Below, piece after piece: positions 1-9,191 of a stretch of DNA of 64,000 nucleotides. The stretch is from Paulinella micropora. Taxonomy: Eukaryota; Cercozoa; Imbricatea; Euglyphida. Under the pieces are notes generated by a model, which worked only from the letters and a program-made list of their open reading frames with translations, was not told the DNA's origin and searched no databases. The stretch's first letter is position 1; the number at the start of each line of letters is the position of its first letter. The stretch lies in the NCBI GenBank assembly GCA_009731375.1, contig BJOX01000021.1, positions 671,407-735,406 on the forward strand. Reading direction: 5' to 3'. A program made the translations under genes and the position numbers.

Positions 1-560
1 GCGCACACATGCACGCAAGCGCGCAAGCTAGCAAGCGAGCAGGCAAACAAGCACACACATAAGCGCGCACACATGCACGCAAGCACGCAAACCAGCAAGC
101 AAGCACGCACATGCAAACAAGCTCGTAAGCAGACAGGCAAGCAAGCAAACAAGCACACAGGGGAGGGAGCGGGAAAGAGGCGCGGGGCAGAGGAGAAGGG
201 GACAGGGGGAGGGCACAGGCAAGGAGGCAAACAAGTACACACATAAGCGCGCACATATTCACGCAAGCGAGCAAGCCAGCAAGCAAGCAGGCAAACAAGC
301 ACACACACAAGCGCGCACACACTCACGCAAAGCGCGCAAGCAACAAGCAAGCAACACAGAATATGCAAGTAAGTAAGCACGTAAGCAAGCACGTAAGCAA
401 GCAAACAAGCTCACAGGGGGGGGGGGANNNNNNNNNNGCACGTAAGCGAGCAAGCACGCAAAAACAATAACACAGGCAAGCAACAAGCAAGCAACACAGA
501 GCAAGCACACAATAGAGGGAGGGAGAGAGGGAAGTGAAAAGACACAAAGAAGAGTATGAA
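1..560. repeat. Low-complexity GCAAGC / GCACACA-rich tract with one gap
   Basis: The plus strand is built from irregular GCAAGCAAGC, GCACACACA and GCGCGCACAC units, with an N gap at 428-437. All reading frames through it are Cys/Leu/Ala-rich repeat translations with no domain. It lies directly 3' of the histone H3 exon on the minus strand, where it is pyrimidine-rich, so it could be intron or 3' flank of that gene. Confidence 0.85.
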
Positions 561-571
561 GTTACGTGCAT

Positions 572-625
572 TCGAGGCGCCTTGCCTCCTGTCGATTTCC
601 TAGCCGTCTGCTTTGTGCGCGCCAT
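572..625 (-). CDS. Histone H3 N-terminal exon or fragment
   Basis: The minus strand from the ATG at 625 encodes MARTKQTARKSTGGKAPR, identical to the canonical H3 tail including K4, K9, S10 and K14. After R17 the frame continues with Met-His-Val-Thr-Ser instead of Lys-Gln-Leu, and the next bases are ATGCACGTAACT, so a donor such as GTAACT may lie a few bases on. No more H3 sequence is visible in the remaining 570 bases, which are repetitive and gapped. Either a second exon lies outside the window or this is a truncated copy. H3 is a core nucleosome protein; the perfect tail argues against long neutral decay. The join to a second exon is not visible. Confidence 0.7.
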
Positions 626-673
626 ATAAATGCATGTACCCCCCGCCCTAGGCACGTATACAGAAAAGGGGCC

Positions 674-686
674 AGTATATAAAGCC
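674..686. promoter_or_regulatory. TATA box between H3 exon and 73-bp repeat array
   Basis: GTATATAAAG reads on the plus strand and CTTTATATAC on the minus strand. It lies about 50 bases upstream of the H3 ATG, a normal distance for an RNA polymerase II TATA element. Because TATATA is palindromic it could serve either direction; no convincing plus-strand gene follows. Confidence 0.45.
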
Positions 687-750
687 CCGCGCATAGTTCA
701 GTTGAGTTTGGTATGCGCGGGGCGTATCATGGTGGGCACATCCAAAGTCT

Positions 751-1178
751 ATCCGACAGCCAACAGAAGGGTGGTTTGTCGTACACAAGCCAGAACAGAC
801 ACACACATAAGCACGGTTTGTAGATCCGACAGCCAACAGAAGGGTGGTTTGTCGTATACAAGCCAGAACAGACACACACATAAGCACGGTTTGTGGATAC
901 GACAGCCAACAGAAGGGGTGGTTTGTCGTACACAAGCCAGAACAGACACACACATACGCACGGTTTGTGGATACGACAGCCAACAGAAGGGTGGTTTGTC
1001 GTACGCAAGCCAGAACAGACACACACATAAGCACGGTTTGTAGATCCGACAGCCAACAGAAGGGTGGTTTGTCGTACACAAGCCAGAACAGACACACACA
1101 TAAGCACGGTTTGTAGATCCGACAGCCAACAAAAGGGGTGGTTTGTCGCACACAAGCCAAAACAGACACACATACAGC
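751..1178. repeat. 73-bp tandem repeat, about six copies
   Basis: The motif ATCCGACAGCCAACAGAAGG recurs at 751, 824, 897, 971, 1044 and 1117, a period of 73 bases (74 once, from one extra G). Each unit also holds GTGGTTTGTCGTACACAAGC and an ACACACATAAGCACGG stretch. The copies are nearly identical along their full length, so this is a minisatellite, not a repeat-spacer array. ORFs in several frames exist only because 73 is not a multiple of three and the units lack stops. From 1179 to 1314 I see no feature. Confidence 0.9.
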
Positions 1179-1414
1179 AAAATGTAAACATGCGCAGTGA
1201 TCATACTTTCATGAACACTAACACAGATTGTGAGGTGTGTTTGGAGCAATTTTTGATTTTTAATTTGGTCTGAAACGTGGCCCATAAAACAAAAAGGAAA
1301 AGATCAGAGGCCCCTTGAGTTTTTGCAATGATTTGGATGAAATCCGCTCCAGCACTTTTCATCCATCTCTTTTGCTTGCTTGCCTTTCTTTCTCTACCGC
1401 AGAAATTTTCTCTG

Positions 1415-2905
1415 CAGGGATTTTCTACTGCAGGGATTTTCTACTGCAGGGATTTTCTACTGCTGGGATTTTCTGTTTTGATTTTTTGTTTCGATTTTCT
1501 ACTGCTGGGATTTTCTGTTTCGATTTCCTGTTTCGATTTTCTGTTTTGCTTTTCTGTTTCAATTTCCTGTTTCGATTTTCTGTTTCGATTTTCTGTTTCG
1601 ATTTTCTGTTTCGATTTTCTGTTTTGCTTTTCTGTTTCAATTTCCTGTTTCGATTTTCTGTTTCGATTTTCTGTTTCGATTTTCTGTTTCGATTTTCTGT
1701 TTCGATTTTCTGTTTTGCTTTTCTGTTTCGATTTTCTGTTTCGATTTTCTGTTTCGATTTTCTGTTTCGATTTTCCATTTCGATTTTCCATTTTGATTTT
1801 CCATTTTGATTTTCTGTTTCGATTTTCTGTTTTGCTTTTCTGTTTCGATTTTCTGTTTTGCTTTTTTGTTTCGATTTTCTGTTTCGATTTTCTGTTTTGC
1901 TTTTCTGTTTCGATTTTCTGTTTCGATTTTCTGTTTCGATTTTCTGTTTCGATTTTCTGTTTTGCTTTTCTGTTTCGATTTTCTGTTTCGATTTTCCATT
2001 TTGATTTTCTGTTTCGATTTTCTGTTTCGATTTTCTGTTTTGCTTTTCTGTTTTGCTTTTCTGTTTCGATTTTCGGTTTCGATTTTCTGTTTCGATTTTC
2101 CATTTTGATTTTCTGTTTTGCTTTTCTGTTTCGATTTTCCATTTCGATTTTCCATTTTGATTTTCTGTTTCGATTTTCTGTTTCGATTTTCTGTTTTGCT
2201 TTTCTGTTTCGATTTTCTGTTTCGATTTTCTGTTTCGATTTTCCATTTCGATTTTCCATTTTGATTTTCTGTTTCGATTTTCTGTTTCGATTTTTTGTTT
2301 TGCTTTTCTGTTTCGATTTTACATTTCGATTTTCCATTTTGATTTTCTGTTTTGCTTTTCTGTTTCGATTTTCGGTTTCGATTTTCTGTTTTGCTTTTCT
2401 GTTTCGATTTTCTGTTTCGATTTTCTGTTTTGCTTTTCTGTTTCGATTTTCTGTTTCGATTTTCTGTTTCGATTTTCTGTTTTGCTTTTCTGTTTTGCTT
2501 TTCTGTTTCGATTTTCGGTTTCGATTTTCTGTTTCGATTTTCTATTTTGATTTTCTGTTTTGCTTTTCTGTTTCGATTTTCTGTTTCGATTTTCTGTTTT
2601 GCTTTTCTGTTTCGATTTTCTGTTTCGATTTCCTGTTTTGCTTTTCCCTGCAGGGATTTTCTGTTTTGCTTTTCCATTTCGATTTTCCATTTCGATTTTC
2701 TGTTTCGATTTTCTGTTTTGCTTTTCCCTGCAGGGATTTTCTGTTTTGATTTTCTGTTTCGTTTTTCCCTGCAGGGATTTTCCATTTCGATTTTCTGTTT
2801 TGCTTTTCCCTGCAGGGATTTTCTCTGCAGGGATTTTCTCTGCAGGAAATTTCTCTGCAGGGATTTTCTCTGCAGGGATTTTCTCTGCAGGGATTTTCTG
2901 TTTTG
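1415..2905. repeat. 13-bp satellite (GATTTTCTGTTTC family), about 115 units
   Basis: A continuous array of 13-base units. The main variants are GATTTTCTGTTTC, a TTTTGCTTTTCTG form, a CCATTTC/CCATTTT form and, at both ends, CTGCAGGGATTTT. The PstI-containing CTGCAGGGATTTT form at 1420-1460 and 2645-2900 marks the edges. Long ORFs cross it on both strands (Phe/Ser-rich one way, Lys/Asn/Glu-rich the other) because the unit has no stops; I do not regard them as genes. From 2906 to 3124 there is unique AT-richer sequence without a recognised feature. Confidence 0.92.
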
Positions 2906-3124
2906 ATCTGACTGATTTCTTGAAAAGGTGAATCTCCCCCAGAGAACGCTAGGTTGTTGAAGGAGAAGATCTAGACGGAGCAGCACGCTCCATCTTTTTA
3001 TCTCCCTTCTTAGATCGCTTCTTTTTTGGCATATAAGTGAGTCCTAGCATGGATCCCTACGATTGCTCCTGTGTATGTCTAGTAGGGCTGACCTTGAATT
3101 TCGTTTCCGCCCGGCCACGCCAGC

Positions 3125-5043
3125 ATGCTGAAGCTTTGTTATAACACTTTGTGCCCCCGTGCGCAGCAACAAGGGTTTAGAACAAAAAAGTGCTCGGGCT
3201 GTTTAGTTGTAGCTTACTGTAGCACCGGGTGCCAGAAGTATCACTGGAAACATGCGCACAAACTTGACTGTTTTCCTGGTTCTATCTACAGAACCCAAGC
3301 TCAGGCCCTGCGCGATTACACGAAAAAGCTACGGGACAATGAGCAGGAAAGCTACAAGACCTTTCTGCTCAAGGTTGAAAAGCTCAGTGATATCATCATG
3401 GTAGGCCTCTTGCCGGGACAAGACAAGGAAGTATTCCAAAGCCGGCCCCAAGAAAAAGTCTTATTGGAGCACACACACCTACGCGATATCGTTTACGGCA
3501 GGCGCAAAGAGTTTGCGGATGGGACTTTGCTGTGTGTTGTCGTGTGCGCACTCACTGGTCCGGACCCACTACTGGCACAAGCACAAACAAAGCTGCAAAT
3601 CCTTGGCGTTCAAGCAGGCTAGGAACAACTCGCGAGTTCCGAGAAGCGCGCAGAAAGCTGGCTTCTTCTACCAACATACAGGATATCTTGGCTCTGTCTC
3701 TGATGCAGGTTGTAACGATATTGCTGCAAGAAGTAGAGCCAGCCAATTGGTCTTCTGACTGCTTCGACCTACACCAGCGTTCCCTCTGTACGCGCTGTGA
3801 CATGGCGATTTTTGTATGGCACCAGGCTCGGTTTTGCTTTGAGCAAATCGGGGGCTCCGCCGACGTGATAGAGCGCCTAGTGAAAGCCTGGGTCCCTGCT
3901 CTGCTGCAGGCCCCGTTGGAGCGCGTTTGGCTCAGAAGCCGTGATAAAATCCGCCGCAGAAATATCCGGGAATGGAAGAAAGAGCACAGCGATGCTTGAT
4001 TTCCGTCCTCGCTTGGTCCCCGTCCCCAAAGGAAAAGGGGGGGGGGGGGGAGGGGGGGGGGGGGGGGGGGCCCCCCCCAANNNNNNNNNNTGACTGCTTC
4101 GACCTACACCAGCGTTCCCTCTGTACGCGCTGTGACATGGCGATTTTTGTATGGCACCAGGCTCGGTTTTGCTTTGAGCAAATCGGGGGCTCCGCCGACG
4201 TGATAGAGCGCCTAGTGAAAGCCTGGGTCCCTGCTCTGCTGCAGGCCCCGTTGGAGCGCGTTTGGCTCAGAAGCCGTGATAAAATCCGCCGCAGAAATAT
4301 CCGGGAATGGAAGAAAGAGCACAGCGATGCTTGATTTCCGTCCTCGCTTGGTCCCCGTCCCCAAAGGAAAAGGGGGGGGGGGGGGAAGGGAGGGAGGAGG
4401 AGGGGCACCATCCCAACGAAAACTGGCGGGGAGACTGCCAATAGAGTCGGGATTCTTGGACGCGGTCCTTGCCTATTGGTGCAGACAAAAGGTAAGACCC
4501 ATCCAGGAAATTCTTATAGCATCCGGACTAAACCACATGGAGCCTGCTGTCGGGGAAGAGTCCCGCGTGCTGTTCTGTAAGCCATGCAAAATACCCTTGT
4601 TTTGGGAATACAAAACGCAAAAAATATGTAATTTTAGCACTCAGTGCAGGCGGGGATCATACGAAACAAGAACTGATACAAAAGACACTGAGGAGGGTTT
4701 ACTTACTATCCTAAAGACAAGGGCTGGGTGCTTGTGGTGTGGCCGCTGTTCCGACAAGGATGAACAGCAGCCCTCTCCTACGTCTGAAAAACTCGAAGAC
4801 CTTGTAAAGAGCGGTGTCGCATACCGCTGGACAGATGAAGACCTATCCAACGCAGCTAATTTCTATGTACTGAAAGTCTCACACGGCTTGATTGCAACAG
4901 CAAAAGGAAGACGTTTCGTCCGTGCATTGAATACAGAGCCTCTAGGAACTGTTAAAATTGCATTGGGCGATCTTCTTGAATTGCGCAATGCACACGAATT
5001 ATATGACTACGTCAATACTTCTGAAGAAATTACGACTTTCTAA
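3125..5043 (+). pseudogene. MYND zinc-finger protein, broken by frameshifts and a false gap
   Basis: The reading frame from ATG 3125 begins with a complete MYND finger: CxxxxC near residues 5-10, then CSGC, YCSTGC, HWKHAH and a final Cys near residue 49. MYND fingers bind Pro-rich partners. This frame ends at 3622. A second frame carries the helical continuation from about 3640 to 3999, with Cys pairs (CTRC), and a third frame at 4276-5043 gives a 255-residue C-terminal part ending at TAA 5043. Bases 3758-4049 and 4091-4375 are the same sequence repeated on each side of the 10-N gap, so the true locus is about 300 bases shorter. A G-run at 4039-4070/4373-4400 separates the second and third parts. 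It could be one decayed gene or a real gene with homopolymer errors. Confidence 0.55.
3758..4375. repeat. Direct duplication flanking a 10-N gap (probable assembly overlap)
   Basis: The sequence from TGACTGCTTCGACCTACACC through the GTCCCCAAAGGAAAAGG motif occurs at 3758-4049 and again at 4091-4375, apparently base for base, with only the G-run length differing. The arrangement of identical contig tails around a fixed-size gap is typical of two contigs that should have been merged. A true tandem duplication is possible but less likely. Confidence 0.75.
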
Positions 5044-5191
5044 TATCGACAGGGAGATTAACTCGCCCTTTGCGTTGCTGCTGAAGCGGGCTGGAATTTA
5101 TTAAAAAAAAATTCTTTTATACTCACCGGCTGGTGGTACAAGTTCGGTTTATCTTTATATATCCAGAATATTATTAGAGTCAGGTTCTCTA

Positions 5192-5628
5192 CTAACTAAC
5201 ATCACGCAGGACCTCGCCCAGACGACGGTGCCAGGCCGCCACGGCTTCTACATGCTCGTGTTGTTGCTGCTTGGACATCAACAGAACCTGTGAGTTTGCC
5301 TGCTGGGGCGAAGATAGAAGAATGTGGCCCAGATACGCTAATTGTCGTCTGTACCCGGCTAGTAGCTCTGCGCAGAATTCCTGCCACCAAACCTCAAGCG
5401 CCTGGGCGCTGCCACGCAACGCCAGCAAGACGTGGGGCTGCAGGGAAACCCGTAGTTCTTCTAGGCGAGACCGAAAGGCTCCGCGTCCAGACACCTTGGC
5501 GACACGCGCGCAAAGCTTCTGCATTTGCTTGTCGACGGGCGCTTGCAGCCTTTTGTAACAGGTCAGACTCCAATTATCCAACTCTTGTTGCGAGGGGGGC
5601 AGGGCTCGGGAGTTGCTGCCGGGCTGCA

Positions 5629-5696
<68 letters not shown>

Positions 5697-7795
5697 ATAC
5701 TGGCCAACTCTGGCGCCACTCCCTTTGGGGCTAGGATCAGGTCACACTGCAGCTGCTGGGCGCGCAGGGCACACAGTAGGGACTTGAGTTCCGCCTCCAG
5801 GAGGGCGAGCCGCCGGCGAAATTCACCTCCCATAAATCCAGCCAGGCGCCCGCGGGCCTCCGGGGCTACTAGCTCGAACACCTCTTGGCGTAGGTGCCAT
5901 GTGTTAATGTCATGTGGAGGAACGTGTGTACTGTAGGCGGAGCCCCGGCGCCTCAAGATGGCCGCCATGATAGTGTAATGTCTTATCTGGCTTTCGCTGT
6001 AATGAGTCGCGAGCTCCGACAAGGCTTCTGCTTCAGCCAAGCGCTCTACGCTGCGCGAATACTCGGCGTGGACCTCGGCACTAAAGCTCCTTTGCCAGTT
6101 CGTCGAGTGTTGCGCAAGACACTTGTCAACACGTGTCTTAAACTCCGACAGCGCCCCGGGGGTTTCCGCTAGCCCCGCGCGAGGGCTAGCCTCCGCACCT
6201 ACGCGCAGGGCCAGGAGTTGCAACAGACGGATCTCGTGATTTTTGAGTACGGGGCGCAGGACCTCCTGGCGCAGGTAGCGTCTAAGCTGCGAAATCCCCG
6301 TCTGTGCCAGGCGCTGCCATGTGCAGCCGCCCTGCCCCGTCCGGAGCCGCGCGTAGTCCGTAGGGCTGGTCGCGTGCACTTTCATTTTCAGCTCCCGCAA
6401 GGCCAAGCTCCGCGGGCCCAGTAGCCTCGCAACTTGGTTCTCCACACGCGAGTGCAAAGCGTCTGTGACAAAGGCGTTGCGCGCAAGTGCCGCCCAGACT
6501 TTGGCCGGAGCTCCCCCCGCCTGCATCGCCGCCCTCACCACCGCCAGATTTTTCTCTTCTTCTTCTTCTTCTTCTTCTTCTTCTTCTTCTTCTTCTTCTT
6601 CTTCTTCTTCTTCTTTGTCGTCGTCGTCGCCCTCGTGGCAAGCCGGCAGCGTGACCGCGCTGTGCCGCAGCCAACGCTGGCACGCGCGTAGAAAGCTGCG
6701 GTGCTTTTTCTGTCGACATTGCCGCCCCAAGGCGCAAGGGCGCGGTCTGTCGGGTGGGCCCACACAATAATCAAATAAGTTTCTGCTCTCTGCAAGCTCC
6801 TCGCTCTCCAGCCCCGTGTCTGTCTTGGTTAACACAAAGGCCAGCCGCTGCAGCCGGCCATGCTGAGCACAAAGCTGCAAAACCCGATCAAGCTTGTCCG
6901 AGTTGTGCCGGCTGGTCACGGCGCGCGTAATGTCGGACACAAGCAAAACACAATCGGCGCGCGGCAGATATTGCTCGTACGCGTTTTCTCGTAGTTGTTG
7001 GAAGTCATTATTGCCGGGTAAATCGCACAGCACCAGCCCCCCACGCGCATCCGCAACCTTACGCCGCCTGCGCAGCAGCTCAAAGGGCCCCCTAACAACC
7101 AGCTTCCGCACCCACCCCCACCATGCCTCACCGCCCGTGACCCTCCGCCGCTTGCGCGGGCTTGCAATACTTTCCTGCTGCTGCTTCTGCCCTGCGCTGC
7201 AAGCCCGGGCCGCCGCCTTCAGAGCTCCTCGGGCTGTAGAGGCCTTATAAGAGGCACGAGTTCCCAGCGACGCGTGCAACTCTGGGTACCAACCTTCCAA
7301 CGCTTGCAAAGTCGCGCCACAGCCCGGGGACAGGCAAAGCTCTAATCCTTCGTAGAGCTCGCACAAGGTCTGCAACGCTTCCGACCTGGCCGCCAGGCCC
7401 GGCGGAGCCAAAGAGCCAGACGCGCGACCCCCTCGTCTCACCGGCCCCAAATCTTTTAGCAACGTTTCCATCATCTTCCCCCACTCCTCCCGCGCGTAAA
7501 ACTCTACCTCCACCTCGAACTTGTCCAACCCAGTGCCGGGGTCATATTCAAAGTGTAGCGGGCAGCGCGTACAAGAAGTTCCTTGGCCCCCAGACAAGGG
7601 CAGATCTTCGTCTAGTAGTTGCGACAGCAATTTGCTCTTGCCCACCCCCGAGTCACCCGCGATCACCACGAGCAGGGGCTTCGGCCCTTCGCTCAGTTCG
7701 TGCGCCAGCCGCTCGTGCTCCTCTCCCCCGAGCGCCAGAGCTAGGTGGCGATCCTCCAGAGCTTGGCACAGAAGCGAGTAAAGATGTTGCGGCAT
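5192..7795 (-). CDS. Large dynamin-like GTPase (SLIP-GC/GBP-like), with poly-Glu and poly-Ser tracts
   Basis: An 867-residue protein from ATG 7795. G1 P-loop GDSGVGKS at residues 47-54, G3 DLPG near 258-261 and G4 TKTD near 323-326 are all intact and in order, with a hydrophobic strand before the P-loop (LLVVIA). The large spacing between G1 and G3 and the long helical C-terminal half (about 430-867) resemble nuclear GTPase SLIP-GC and other dynamin-superfamily members, which hydrolyse GTP and oligomerise. A CTT/TTC run at about 6553-6615 encodes some 20 Glu, and a CTA/ACT run at about 5630-5697 encodes some 20 Ser. These are microsatellites inside the gene whose lengths may vary. There is no transmembrane segment. 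It converges on the MYND locus; 5044-5191 is AT-rich 3' flank. The substrate process is unknown. Confidence 0.8.
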
Positions 7796-8142
7796 CTGCT
7801 GCTACTTCTTGTTCCCCTTTCTCAGAAAGAGAGGGGGAAGGGAAGGGAAGGGCGGGGGGGGGGGGGGGGGGGGGAAACCCCCCCCCCCCCCCCCCCCCCC
7901 NNNNNNNNNNNNNNNNNNNNNNNNNNNNNNNNNNNNNNNNNNNNNNNNNNNNNNNNNNNNNNNNNNNNNNNNNNNNNNNNNNNNNNNNNNNNNNNNNNNN
8001 NNNNNNNNNNNNNNNNNNNNNNNNNNTTCCCCCCCCCCCCCCCCCTCTCCTCTCTCTTTTCCTTACCCGACGACGTTCCTGCGACGTCTCTGTGAGAAAG
8101 AATAACGCAAGGCCACCAAAGAACAAAAAGAAAAGCCCCGGG
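7796..8142. other. Gapped spacer between GTPase and HNH gene
   Basis: It contains a purine-rich stretch, a G-run turning into a C-run, N at 7901-8026, then a C/T-run. It is the shared upstream region of the divergent GTPase and HNH genes, so both promoters should be here, but the G/C homopolymers and the gap hide them. Confidence 0.7.
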
Positions 8143-8709
8143 ATGTGCGAAAAGCCCCCGCAAATCTCCGTGCAGTCTTCTCTGACAGAGCTAGCCTTTT
8201 CTTTAGTACAAGCGCCAGCCTCAGCGTCGTCGTCACCAGGCAACCACTCCCGCACACCAGAAAGCCCAGCTCGGCGGCGACGACTGCGGGTAGCAACCCG
8301 TCGTACGTCAGCCGCGCACACGAGGCTGTTTTCGCGCATGAAAAAAAAGTACAGTCTGCACGAGGTGTCGACTCGAGCAGTGTATCTAGGCTTTGAGCCT
8401 CGGCTCGCTGGGACGCGCAGCCACATGTCGCTAGCTAGCGCCAGGAAATGGGTGGAGCGCAACAAGCACCTGCCTTGCTTTCGGAACTATTTCGACGAGC
8501 AAGGCAGGCGCAGGCTAGCTTGGTGCGTAGACCATCTGATTCCCGCCTCGCTAGGCGGGATAGACCATCCTTGCAATTTCGCAGTCATGCCAGCAGCTTA
8601 CAATGTGCAGTTTGGACAATGGTGGACCCGCGCCAAAGCCACCTATCTGGGGATTGATATTGTGAGGGCAGTTAAACGCTTTGCACAAGAACGCGCTAAA
8701 CGACTCTAG
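8143..8709 (+). CDS. HNH-type endonuclease-like protein
   Basis: 188 residues from ATG 8143; an inner ATG at 8338 (Met-Lys-Lys-Lys-Tyr) would give 123 residues and starts nearer the conserved part. The C-terminal half holds a WCVDHLIPASLGG segment followed by CNFAVMPAAYN, close to the HNH pattern: D-H-hydrophobic-I-P, a Gly pair, then Asn residues 10-20 further on. HNH domains cut DNA with one metal ion and occur in homing enzymes, repair nucleases and phage or giant-virus genes. The N-terminal 65 residues are Ser/Arg-rich and look disordered. The family assignment rests on this one motif; activity is inferred. Confidence 0.6.
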   Translation: MCEKPPQISVQSSLTELAFSLVQAPASASSSPGNHSRTPESPARRRRLRVATRRTSAAHTRLFSRMKKKYSLHEVSTRAVYLGFEPRLAGTRSHMSLASARKWVERNKHLPCFRNYFDEQGRRRLAWCVDHLIPASLGGIDHPCNFAVMPAAYNVQFGQWWTRAKATYLGIDIVRAVKRFAQERAKRL

Positions 8710-9191
8710 CCCACTAACACAAGCTGAAGGGTGCCAGTTGTGACCCCATCTTTCTTTCCCCCGGGCCGCGTGCCCCTGGCTGCTGCCCCCCTCGTCGCTC
8801 CGCTTCGACCTCGAGCTTGTCTTGCACGCCGGCCAGGATACGCCCGGCGCGCAGGCCGCGGCCGCCGAGCTGCAGCGCTGTGCGGCTGGGGCGTGCGGGT
8901 GTTAGCACCCCCCGCCGACGACGACCAGTACACGACAGACGATGACTGGGCCTGGCTCTATGTGCTACAAAAAACCACTCTAGTCAAGGACGTATAAGAC
9001 TACTGTAAACGATTTCGCTTGGCTCAAAGAAATCTTACACTTGACACATCCACGCCTGTGATTCATTGAATGTTTGAAAACAACTATTTTTTGCTAGTGA
9101 TATGGCTGAAACGGAGTGCTCTGCCTTAGTGTCATCTGGCATTGCCTTTTTCGACCAGCAAAAGTTTTGTTTTTAATTAAATTAAAATCGT
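8710..9191. other. Intergenic region with one inverted-repeat element
   Basis: 8710-8900 is GC-rich with short ORFs on both strands, none convincing. 8990-9090 is AT-rich. 9098-9159 holds a diverged member of the TGATATGG...TTTCGACCA element described at 12333-12420. At 9168-9194 TTTTTAATTAAATTAAAATC lies against the helicase stop codon. On the minus strand this gives AATTAAA-type polyadenylation-like signals for the helicase gene. Confidence 0.5.
9098..9159. promoter_or_regulatory. Inverted-repeat element, copy 1 (diverged)
   Basis: GTGATATGGCTGAAA at the left and GCCTTTTTCGACCA at the right match the arms of the better preserved copies at 12333, 22438 and 24726. The middle part (CTTAGTGTCATCTGGCATTG) also aligns with their AATGCCCCTTGGCACTGCC. 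The right arm has lost its terminal TATC. Confidence 0.5.

Noticed and set aside
751-1178. CRISPR-like array
   Set aside because: The whole 73-base unit is conserved, so there are no unique spacers; it is a minisatellite.
1315-2986. Long Phe/Ser-rich and Lys/Asn/Glu-rich frames over the satellite
   Set aside because: They come from a 13-base repeat lacking stop codons, and every frame shows the same low-complexity translation.
7653-8465. 270-codon minus-strand frame over the gap at 7901
   Set aside because: It is made of poly-Gly/poly-Pro readings of homopolymers joined to antisense of the HNH and GTPase genes.
8706-8997. Short frames after the HNH gene
   Set aside because: Arg/Ala/Gly-rich frames on both strands of GC-rich DNA; none has a motif or conserved context.
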